The notes: generated from the sequence alone by a model not told the origin. Shown: positions 1 through 5,348, numbered from the stretch's first letter. The stretch: DNA of 5,391 bases from Opitutaceae bacterium (GCA_031254955.1 JAIRTK010000540.1:1-5391), one strand, 5' to 3'. A program made the numbers and translations.

Positions 1-1350
1 GGGGTTGTTTTCCGTGGTTGGTTTTTCATTGTCAACTGGCGTGGCCGCGGGCACGGCGGCTTCGTAGGCGCGGAAGTAGCCGTTGATGTTGGGGCGTCCG
101 AATTCGTTGTTGAAGGCGGCGCCGCCGAGGGGGGCGTCGAGCATGATGTCGAGGGCGCTGACGATGCGGTCGGGTTTGCCGTTGTCGGTCCGTTCCCAGG
201 GTTGGAGCGCGCCGGGTATCCTGAGGTTGGATACGGTGAAGCCGGTGAGGCCGGCCTTGGGTTTGGCGCCGCGTCCGGTGGCGCCTTCGTCGCGGATTTC
301 GCCGCCGGAGCCGGTGGCGGCGCCGGGAAAGGGCGAGATGGCGGTGGGGTGGTTGTGGGTCTCGACTTTGCAGAGGAGGTGGATGGTTTGTTCGTGGGCG
401 GCGTAGTCGCCGGTGAGGGGGTCGGGATAGAAGCGTCCGGCGCGGGAGCCTTCGAGGACGGCGGCGTTGTCTTTGTAGGCGGAGAGGATGCCGGTGTCGT
501 GGTGTTCGTGGGTGTTGCGGATCATCTGGAAGAGCGTGCGGTCGCGGCTTTCGCCGTCGATTTCCCAGGTGGCGTTGAAGATTTTGTGGCGGCAGTGTTC
601 GGAATTGGCCTGCGCGAACATCATGAGTTCGATGTCGTTGGGGTCGCGGCCAAGCGTGGCGAAGGCTTGGGCGAGGTAGTCGATTTCGTCGTCGGCGAGG
701 GCGAGTCCGAGGGTGTGGTTCGCGGCGGCGAGGGCGGCGCGTCCTCGGGAGAGGACGGGGATGGTGGTCATGGGGCGCGGTTGTCCGTGGCGGAAGAGGG
801 CGGCGAGGGCGGCGGTGTCGGCGAAGATGGTTTGCGTCATGCGGTCGTGGAGGCGCGCGCGGAGGAGGTCGAGTTTGGCGGCGGGCAGGACGTGGTGCGG
901 CGGCTGGAGGGCGGCGGGGTCGATTTCGATGGTGTAGGCGATGGCGCGTTCGATGCGTTTGAGGGAGGCGAGGCCGCAGATGCGGGCGATGTCGGTGGCT
1001 TTGCTCGACCAGGGGGAGATGGTGCCGGGGCGTGGGGCGACGATGAGGGTGAGGTCGCGAGGGGCGGGGGCTGGAGTAGTGGCGGCGGAGGAGGAGGGAG
1101 CGAGGGCGGGAGCGGGTGCGGTGTGTGTGTCAGCGGCCAAGGGGGTTTCACGGGGGCCGTAGGCGAGGAGTTTTTCGAGGAGGGTTTGCTGCGGGGGAGG
1201 GAGCGCGGTGGCGGCGGGGTCGTCCAGTTCGGCGATGTGGAGGAAGCGCGCGGCGATGCGGGCGACGGGAACGCCGGCGGCGGCGAGGTCGGCGCGGAGT
1301 TTTTCGAGGCGGAATCGGGACAGGGCGGAGGTGCCGCGGTGGATGAGCAT
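1..1350 (-). CDS. purL: Phosphoribosylformylglycinamidine synthase, large single-chain type (5' part, residues 1-450)
   Basis: PurL makes FGAM from FGAR, glutamine and ATP, the fourth step of purine synthesis, in the cytoplasm. The frame stays open to the window edge, giving 450 of the roughly 1,300 residues expected for the large form that fuses PurS-like, synthetase and glutaminase parts. Residues 1-25 match the family start ([14 protein letters not shown]). [16 protein letters not shown] at 106-121 belongs to the N-terminal PurS-like part. [11 protein letters not shown] at 249-259 and [20 protein letters not shown] at 331-350 mark the synthetase domain and its substrate site, followed by [17 protein letters not shown] (351-367) and [15 protein letters not shown] (406-420). 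The ATG at 1350 is the only ATG after an in-frame TGA at 1371-1369; no Shine-Dalgarno is seen. Odd points are an Ala/Pro/Ser-rich linker at about 71-97, longer than in E. coli, and a low-complexity stretch at 431-450. The glutaminase domain lies outside the window. Identification is from recalled family motifs and is very secure. Confidence 0.97.
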   Translation of the reverse strand, partial: MLIHRGTSALSRFRLEKLRADLAAAGVPVARIAARFLHIAELDDPAATALPPPQQTLLEKLLAYGPRETPLAADTHTAPAPALAPSSSAATTPAPAPRDLTLIVAPRPGTISPWSSKATDIARICGLASLKRIERAIAYTIEIDPAALQPPHHVLPAAKLDLLRARLHDRMTQTIFADTAALAALFRHGQPRPMTTIPVLSRGRAALAAANHTLGLALADDEIDYLAQAFATLGRDPNDIELMMFAQANSEHCRHKIFNATWEIDGESRDRTLFQMIRNTHEHHDTGILSAYKDNAAVLEGSRAGRFYPDPLTGDYAAHEQTIHLLCKVETHNHPTAISPFPGAATGSGGEIRDEGATGRGAKPKAGLTGFTVSNLRIPGALQPWERTDNGKPDRIVSALDIMLDAPLGGAAFNNEFGRPNINGYFRAYEAAVPAATPVDNEKPTTENNP

Positions 1351-1430
1351 GGCGAGGATGATGGGGCGTCAGTTAAGAAAACCGTTTTTCAAACCGCTAG
1401 CCAAAAGACGCGACGCGAAAAATGCGGGCT

Positions 1431-1488
1431 GCAAGGCGTGAGGGGGTGCAAGGCGTGATGGCTGCAAGGCGCGGGGTGGGGCAAGGCG
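1431..1488. repeat. Four spaced copies of GCAAGGCG in the purL leader
   Basis: The octamer GCAAGGCG occurs exactly at 1431, 1448, 1464 and 1481, so the copies are 17, 16 and 17 bp apart. The first two are extended to GCAAGGCGTGA. On the purL sense strand the motif reads CGCCTTGC. The copies sit 81-138 bp upstream of the purL ATG, where they could be binding sites for a regulator or a decayed tandem repeat. Function is unknown. Confidence 0.8.
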
Positions 1489-1490
1489 GG

Positions 1491-1535
1491 GAGATTTATC
1501 TCTATTTAAAGCGGTCTTTTTTATTAATCACGGAA
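1491..1535 (-). promoter_or_regulatory. AT-rich island, candidate purL promoter region with a 12-bp palindrome
   Basis: This is the only clearly AT-rich stretch in the GC-rich DNA upstream of purL. Read on the minus strand it contains TTAATAAAAAA, then TTTAAATAGAGATAAAT, which offer several possible -10 boxes but no convincing -35/-10 pair at 17 bp. The perfect palindrome GAGAT-TT-ATCTC at 1491-1502 sits at its downstream edge and could be a small operator. A start here would give purL a leader of roughly 130-150 nt holding the GCAAGGCG copies. The promoter call is inference from base composition. Confidence 0.25.
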
Positions 1536-1630
1536 GCACGGAGGAACGGAGACACGGAGGACGGAGATAGGAGAGGGTTTTCAGTTTTCAGTGCTTCAGT
1601 GCTTCCGTATTTCCGTGTTTCCGTGGTAAA
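1524..1630 (+). repeat. Long hairpin built of 8-bp ACGGA / TCCGT units
   Basis: Left arm 1527-1560 pairs with right arm 1594-1627 without a bulge: 25 Watson-Crick pairs, 6 G-T positions and 3 mismatches (1545/1609, 1552/1602, 1556/1598), around a 33-nt loop. The left arm is an octamer array with ACGGA at 1530, 1538, 1546 and 1554, then 1561. The right arm has TCCGT at 1604, 1612 and 1620. The loop holds tandem TTTTCAG (1578, 1585) and, running into the right arm, tandem AGTGCTTC (1590, 1598). All six G-T positions form G-U pairs only if the plus strand is transcribed. From memory, intergenic repeats of the 'CACGGAAACACGGA' style are common in environmental bacterial genomes, so this is probably a dispersed element. 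It could also end transcription from the lipoprotein gene, although no clean U tract follows on the minus strand. Confidence 0.75.
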
Positions 1631-1656
1631 ATCCTTCTTCCCGACGATTCAAAATA

Positions 1657-1724
1657 GCCGGGGTGCTGGAGTGCCGGGGTGCTGGGGTGCTGGGGTGCCG
1701 GGGTGAGGTGAGGTGAGGTGAGGG
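1657..1724. repeat. G-rich octamer array followed by GAGGT pentamers; G-quadruplex pattern
   Basis: Six octamers of the form GCYGGRGT run from 1657 to 1704, followed by three GAGGT pentamers and a variant GAGGG (1705-1724). GGGG occurs at 1660, 1676, 1684, 1692 and 1700. The last four runs are each separated by exactly four bases (TGCT, TGCT, TGCC), a strong G-quadruplex pattern on the plus strand at 1676-1703. The plus strand is the template for the lipoprotein and purL genes, so a folded G-rich strand just past the lipoprotein stop could slow RNA polymerase. Array length is likely to vary between strains by slippage. Confidence 0.8.
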
Positions 1725-1757
1725 AGGCGGGGTGAAGGAGCAATCAGGCGTGGGCCT

Positions 1758-2198
1758 TTATTTCTTTTTCCCGGCGGGCGGCGCGAACAATTGCCGCACC
1801 AATCGTTCCGCCACCTCCGAGGGGTGTCTGGACATCGACGCCGGGTTGCCGTAGTCGGCGCGGGCGATTTGCTGTTCGGTGCGCGCGTCGAGCACCGTGA
1901 TTTCGAGCGCGGTCATGTGGTCTTTGAAATCCCACGCCCACGAATCGCGATACTGCACGATGAGTTGCGTGCGCACGGGCATCATGGTCAGCGGCCCCAG
2001 GCCGGCCTCATGCCCTTGCGCGGCGAGCGCGGCGACGATGAATCCGCCGAGGCCGTGGTTGTCGTTCATGTTGCTCTTTACCCACACACGGCTGTAGCCG
2101 GCCAGATTTCTCCCAGGTTCGACCGACGTTTTGTAGGACGAGCACCCGGCGAGCAACGCGCCTGCCAGCAGCATGGTGGTGAAAACAGCCAATCTCAT
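1758..2198 (-). CDS. Small uncharacterised lipoprotein (146 aa)
   Basis: I do not recognise a named family. The N-terminus MRLAVFTTMLLAGALLAGC is a typical lipoprotein signal: a charged start, a hydrophobic core and an LAGC lipobox with Cys19 as the expected lipidated residue. Ser at +2 would suggest outer-membrane sorting by the E. coli Lol rule, which may not hold here. The mature part has the layout of small secreted alpha/beta lipoproteins: a strand YSRVWVKSN (35-43), an amphipathic helix GGFIVAALAAQGHEAGLG (51-68), then QLIVQYRDSWAWDFKDHMTA (78-97), LEITVLDARTEQQIARADYG (98-117), a C-terminal helix HPSEVAERLVRQLF (125-138) and a basic tail GKKK. The ATG at 2198 fits the signal peptide, but its GGGAGG is only 1 nt upstream. 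The alternative GTG at 2216 would place an Arg inside the signal. The gene lies 77 bp downstream of murJ on the same strand, so an envelope role is plausible but unproven. Confidence 0.8.
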   Translation of the reverse strand: MRLAVFTTMLLAGALLAGCSSYKTSVEPGRNLAGYSRVWVKSNMNDNHGLGGFIVAALAAQGHEAGLGPLTMMPVRTQLIVQYRDSWAWDFKDHMTALEITVLDARTEQQIARADYGNPASMSRHPSEVAERLVRQLFAPPAGKKK

Positions 2199-2262
2199 GC
2201 CTCCCAAGAACACGGCAATCACGCGGGTGTGCAAGCGCAATGCCGCGCGCCGCCGCGCCCTG

Positions 2263-2297
2263 TGGCCGGCGCGCCCTAGACCCGCTTTTGCCGGCCA
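2263..2297. repeat. Inverted repeat spanning the murJ stop codon
   Basis: TGGCCGGC at 2263-2270 is perfectly complementary to GCCGGCCA at 2290-2297, leaving a 19-base loop that contains the murJ stop (2278-2276). The 10-mer CCGGCGCGCC also occurs twice here, at 2266 and 2300. On the murJ transcript the stem is not followed by a run of U, so it does not look like a standard intrinsic terminator. It could be a processing or attenuation structure between murJ and the lipoprotein gene. Confidence 0.4.
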
Positions 2298-3952
2298 AAC
2301 CGGCGCGCCACCATCCCCGCCAACTCCTCGCGCCCCTCCACGCGCAGCCGCCACGCCAGCGCGCCGTAAACCGCCACGCCCGCCGCGATCATCAACGCCA
2401 GCCCGGCGGCGTCGGCCCACTTCGAGCCTTCGCCCGCGCACGCCGCCCACGCGCGCCAGCCGCCCCAGACCAACACACCCATCACCGCGCTCGCCACGAT
2501 GATTTTGCCAAGATCACGCCGCACGAAACGAAACGCCAGCCGCTCCTCCGCCGCCGCCAACCGGGCTTGCAGGAACCACGCCTGCGCCAAGATCGCCACG
2601 CCGCCCGCCGCCGCCAGCCCCACCGTCCCGAACCGCCGCATCAACACGAGACTCAACACCAAGTTCACCACGAAACTCAACACCGCCGCGACCACCGGCG
2701 TCCGCGTGTCCCGACGCGCGTAAAACGCCCTCAACATCAGATTGACAAACGAAAAAAACGGCAACCCCGCGGCGCACACCGCCAGCACCGGCGCCATCGC
2801 CAGCGTGTCCCCCGCGGCAAACGCGCCGCGCTGGAACAGCACACGGATCAACGGCACCGCCAGCACCGCCAACCCCGCCGCCGCCGGCACGTTGACCAGC
2901 AGAACCAGCCGCATCCCCCTCTGGTAAGCCGCCGCCATGCCCTCCGTGTCGCCCTGCGCCGCGCACCGCGAAATCAACGGAAAAACCACCGTCGAAACCG
3001 CCACCGCAAACACACCGATGGGCAACTCCATCAACCGCTGCGCGAAATTCAGCAACGCCACCGCGCTATCATTGAGCGACAACGCGATGAAACGCGACAC
3101 GGTCATGTTGACCAGATAAACCGCCGACCCCAGCACCGTCGGCGCCATCAACCGAAAAATCGCCCGCACCGGCCCGCTCAACACCAACGCAAAACGCGGA
3201 CGCCATCCACGACGCACCAACGCCCACGCCGGCAACACCATCTGCCCCGCGCCACCGATGAGCACCCCCACGCACAACACCTGCATCCGCACGCCATCCA
3301 CCCCGCCCACCGCGCCCGCCTCTCCCGCGCCTCCCACCGCGCCCGCGCCTCCCGCACCTCCCGCCCCCACCGCCCAACATTTCCAGCCGATGACCAACGC
3401 CGCGATCATCGCGACATTAAGCCAGACCGGCGACACCGCCGGCTCCAGAAAACGCCCCAACGTCTGCAACGCCGAACTGAACACCGCCGCCAGACACACA
3501 AAGACCAGATACGGAAAAAGCACCACCGTCATCCCCGCGCTCGCCAACCAGCGCGCCACCGTGTCGTCATCGCCGCCGAACGCCCGCGCCGCCGCCTCCA
3601 CCCACGCCGGCTGGCTGAAAAACACCATCGCCGCCCCGACCACCGCCACCGCCACCACGAGCAACCAACTCGCCACCTCGTTGACCAGCCGAAACGCCCC
3701 CACGCGCCGCCGCCGCTCCAACTCCTCGTTGAGCACCGGCACCAACGCCGCCGTCAACGCCCCCTCTCCCAGCAACCGCCGGAAAAGATTGGGCAACTGA
3801 AACGCGGTGAAAAACGCCGACAACAACCCGCCCGCCCCGAACACCGCCGCCGTGAGACTATCGCGCACCAACCCAAGCACGCGCGACGCCAAGGTGGCCG
3901 CCGACACCACGGCGACCGAAGCCACTTCAAATTTGCGCAAGCTCTTATCCAC
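2276..3952 (-). CDS. murJ: Lipid II flippase MurJ (MviN family)
   Basis: MurJ moves lipid II across the inner membrane for peptidoglycan synthesis. The 558-residue protein is somewhat longer than the roughly 510 of E. coli. The N-terminus carries the family signature ASRVLGLVRDSL (22-33), FGAGG (38-42) and LPNLFRRLLGEGALTAALVP (53-72). R24, R30 and R58 fall where E. coli has its cavity arginines R18, R24 and R52, and NFAQRLMELPIGVFAVAVST (301-320) carries R306 at the place of R270. The rest alternates hydrophobic segments and short charged loops, as expected for about 14 helices. Position 45 is Ser and 305 is Gln where E. coli has acidic residues. A Gly/Ala-rich insertion lies at 194-220. The start is GTG at 3952; no upstream ATG exists in frame and no proper Shine-Dalgarno is seen. 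Codons favour G in third position, unlike purL and pta. The gene diverges from pta and is followed by the lipoprotein gene. Confidence 0.95.
   Translation of the reverse strand: MDKSLRKFEVASVAVVSAATLASRVLGLVRDSLTAAVFGAGGLLSAFFTAFQLPNLFRRLLGEGALTAALVPVLNEELERRRRVGAFRLVNEVASWLLVVAVAVVGAAMVFFSQPAWVEAAARAFGGDDDTVARWLASAGMTVVLFPYLVFVCLAAVFSSALQTLGRFLEPAVSPVWLNVAMIAALVIGWKCWAVGAGGAGGAGAVGGAGEAGAVGGVDGVRMQVLCVGVLIGGAGQMVLPAWALVRRGWRPRFALVLSGPVRAIFRLMAPTVLGSAVYLVNMTVSRFIALSLNDSAVALLNFAQRLMELPIGVFAVAVSTVVFPLISRCAAQGDTEGMAAAYQRGMRLVLLVNVPAAAGLAVLAVPLIRVLFQRGAFAAGDTLAMAPVLAVCAAGLPFFSFVNLMLRAFYARRDTRTPVVAAVLSFVVNLVLSLVLMRRFGTVGLAAAGGVAILAQAWFLQARLAAAEERLAFRFVRRDLGKIIVASAVMGVLVWGGWRAWAACAGEGSKWADAAGLALMIAAGVAVYGALAWRLRVEGREELAGMVARRFGRQKRV
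3293..3373 (-). repeat. Gly/Ala-coding repeat inside murJ
   Basis: This stretch encodes residues 194-220 of MurJ, almost only Gly and Ala with a few Val, Glu and Asp. On the plus strand it is a degenerate array of GCCTCCCGC-like units, the kind of DNA that expands by slippage. It falls just after the hydrophobic segment ending at W193 and before the one starting near 223, so it should form a loop outside the membrane helices. Reading frame is kept. Confidence 0.75.
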
Positions 3953-4139
3953 GTCCGCCCAAACTATGACCCCGCCCGCCCCCGCCTAAGCAATCCCGAA
4001 ACGCGCAAAGAACCTCTCTCCCCCGCCCACCCCTCCACCACACCCCCCCCCACACACAGCCCCCCCCACACCCACAGAAAACGCGCCCCGGCATTGACGC
4101 CAAGGCGCGGCACGCCCACCCTCCGCGCATCCAGACACC
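3953..4139. promoter_or_regulatory. Divergent murJ/pta promoter region with C9 and C8 tracts
   Basis: Both genes must be expressed from this 187-bp region unless there are internal promoters. It is C-rich on the plus strand and contains a run of nine C at 4043-4051 and eight C at 4060-4067, separated by ACACACAG. Toward murJ, the minus strand has CATAGT at 3968-3963 as a possible -10 box about 10 nt from the GTG, which would give an almost leaderless mRNA; its best upstream partner, TTGCTT, is 19 bp away. Toward pta, TTGACG at 4094-4099 resembles a -35 box but has no matching -10. Exact promoters are not resolved. Confidence 0.5.
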
Positions 4140-5168
4140 ATGCCCATCATCCCCAGACTCACCGAAAAACTCCAGCGCCACCCCAAACGCATCGTTTTTC
4201 CCGAAGGCCACGACCCCCGCATCCTGCAAGCCGCGCGCCAATGGGTGACCCGCCGCATGGGCGTGCCCCTCCTCCTCGGCGACCGCGCCACCATCAAAAC
4301 CACCGCCTCGCGCCTCGACCTCAACCTCCAAGGCATGCGCATCATCGACCCCGCGCACAGCGAAGACTTCGACCCCCTCGCCCGCCGACTCGCCGAACTG
4401 CGCCGCGAAAAAGGCATGACCCCCGAACACGCCCGCGAAACCCTCAAAGACCCCGGCTGCTACGGCGCCATGATGCTCGCCACCGGCCAAGCCGACGGAC
4501 TGGTCGGCGGCGCCACCCGCGCCGCCCCCAGCGCCCTGCGCCCGCTCCTCCAAATCATCCCCAAACACGAACACGCGCAAACCATCGCCTCGCTCACCAT
4601 CATCGACTTCGACGAACCACGAATCGGCGCCGCCGACTCGCTCTTCTTCGCCGACTGCGGCGTCAACCCCGAACCCACCTCGCGACAACTCGCCGACATC
4701 GCCCTCGCCACCGCCGGCATCGCGCGCCACCTCACCAACGAAAAACCCCGCGTCGCCATGCTCAGCTGGGCCACGAAAAGCGACTCCACGCACCCCACGC
4801 TCATCAAAATGCGCGCCGCCACCGAACTCGCCCGCGCCAAAGCCCGCGCCGCCCGCCTCGACCTCGAAATCGACGGCGAACTCCAAGCCGACGCCGCCCT
4901 CGACCCGCTCGCCGCGCGGACCAAAAAACTCACCGGCCCCGTCGCCGGCCACGCCAACGTCCTCATCTTCCCCGACCTCGCCAGCGGCAACATCGCCTTC
5001 AAACTCGTCAACCTCCTCGCCCGCTCAAACGCCTTCGGCCAAATCCTCACCGGCCTGAGCCTCCCCGCCGCCGAAATCAGCCGCGGCTCCAGCGCCCACG
5101 ACATCTTCGGCGCCGCCGCCATCGTCGGCTGCCAAGCCATCAACCGCGAACTACTCTATGGAGGCTAA
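4140..5168 (+). CDS. pta: Phosphate acetyltransferase
   Basis: Pta converts acetyl-CoA and phosphate to acetyl phosphate and CoA in the cytoplasm, normally paired with acetate kinase for acetate formation or uptake. At 342 residues this is the short, catalytic-domain-only form. Family landmarks are RIVFPEGHDPRILQAA (17-32), GCYGAMMLATGQADGLVGGA (107-126) with R127 next, VAMLSWATKSD (205-215), DGELQADAALDP (245-256), GPVAGHANVLIFPDLASGNI (266-285) and the C-terminal ISRGSSAHDIFG (313-324). S314, R315 and D321 keep the spacing of the catalytic Ser309-Arg310-Asp316 of the Methanosarcina enzyme. The related phosphate butyryltransferase is a less likely alternative. The ATG at 4140 places the conserved VFPEGHD motif at the usual distance; there is no Shine-Dalgarno. 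Codons end strongly in C. No acetate kinase gene follows within the remaining 223 bp. Confidence 0.95.
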   Translation: MPIIPRLTEKLQRHPKRIVFPEGHDPRILQAARQWVTRRMGVPLLLGDRATIKTTASRLDLNLQGMRIIDPAHSEDFDPLARRLAELRREKGMTPEHARETLKDPGCYGAMMLATGQADGLVGGATRAAPSALRPLLQIIPKHEHAQTIASLTIIDFDEPRIGAADSLFFADCGVNPEPTSRQLADIALATAGIARHLTNEKPRVAMLSWATKSDSTHPTLIKMRAATELARAKARAARLDLEIDGELQADAALDPLAARTKKLTGPVAGHANVLIFPDLASGNIAFKLVNLLARSNAFGQILTGLSLPAAEISRGSSAHDIFGAAAIVGCQAINRELLYGG

Positions 5169-5214
5169 CCCCCAGCCCCCCAACCGCTCCCCAGTCCCCC
5201 AACCACTACGCCCG

Positions 5215-5245
5215 AAAAAAAATCCCGACCCGGAGAAACTTTTTT
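5215..5245 (+). terminator. Weak candidate terminator after pta
   Basis: Eight A at 5215-5222 can pair with six T at 5240-5245 around a 17-base middle part that includes TCC...GGA. The stem is almost only A-U, so it would be weak, but it is the only hairpin with a T run within 100 bp of the pta stop. It could also work in the reverse direction for a gene to the right. Confidence 0.25.
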
Positions 5246-5302
5246 GTGACGAAAACCACCCCCGCCACCCGCACCCGCACCCATACCCGCCATCCGTCCC
5301 CC

Positions 5303-5330
5303 TCTCCGCGCCACCGCGCCTCCGCGTGAG
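5303..5330. repeat. Octamer half-element (CCGCG every 8 bp)
   Basis: TCTCCGCG, CCACCGCG and CCTCCGCG follow each other directly at 5303-5326 and end in TGAG. CCGCG recurs at 5306, 5314 and 5322, an exact 8-bp period. This is the same design as the right arm of the hairpin at 1594-1627 (TTCCGTG-type units ending in TGGTA), with CG in place of some TA-rich positions. No facing arm is seen before the window ends. Confidence 0.6.
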
Positions 5331-5348
5331 ACCACCCGCCCCCATCAA

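Larger units (their letters stand above)
1351..1757. other. Repeat-rich non-coding region between the lipoprotein gene and purL
   Basis: No credible gene lies in these 407 bp: the short frames present are made of repeats and have no recognisable protein character. From purL outward it holds the 5' leader of purL, four GCAAGGCG copies, an AT-rich island, a long hairpin of 8-bp units and a G-rich octamer/pentamer array next to the lipoprotein stop codon. Because both flanking genes read leftward, it must contain the 3' end of the upstream transcript and probably the purL promoter. I see no purine riboswitch-like core in the leader. Confidence 0.75.

Noticed and set aside
202..1458. Long open frame on the plus strand, 418 codons
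   Set aside because: It lies antisense to purL, is built of Gly, Glu, Val and Asp only as expected from C-ending codons read backwards, and has no family features, whereas the minus frame shows clear PurL motifs.
1351..1500. Purine riboswitch or other known leader element ahead of purL
   Set aside because: I found no recognisable conserved purine-aptamer core or three-way junction; the leader is low-complexity GC-rich sequence.
1524..1630. Insertion sequence or MITE end
   Set aside because: There is no target-site duplication, no transposase gene and no terminal repeat resembling a known IS; the structure is an octamer-built hairpin.
1431..1724. CRISPR array
   Set aside because: Repeat units are only 5-17 bp, directly adjacent or unevenly spaced, with no unique spacers of constant length and no cas gene nearby.
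1491..1760. dif recombination site, given the skew flip
   Set aside because: No stretch shows the two AT-rich 11-bp XerC/XerD arms with a 6-bp centre; the AT-rich island here does not fit the consensus by eye.
2199..2450. N-terminal extension of the lipoprotein up to an ATG at 2450
   Set aside because: The 84 extra residues are Arg/Gly-rich, overlap the 3' end of murJ in another frame, and would bury the lipoprotein signal in mid-protein.
4094..4122. Sigma-70 promoter for pta starting at TTGACG
   Set aside because: The -35-like hexamer is good, but the bases 16-18 bp downstream are C-rich with no -10 resemblance.
3945..4952. Open frame on the minus strand, 335 codons
   Set aside because: It is antisense to pta, with a Gly/Glu/Val-rich composition and no motif; it reflects the codon bias of pta.
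2240..5329. Very long open frame on the plus strand, 1029 codons, extremely rich in Arg, Pro and His
   Set aside because: It runs antisense through murJ and out of frame through pta, both firmly identified. Its composition is that of a shadow frame in C-rich DNA with few stop codons.
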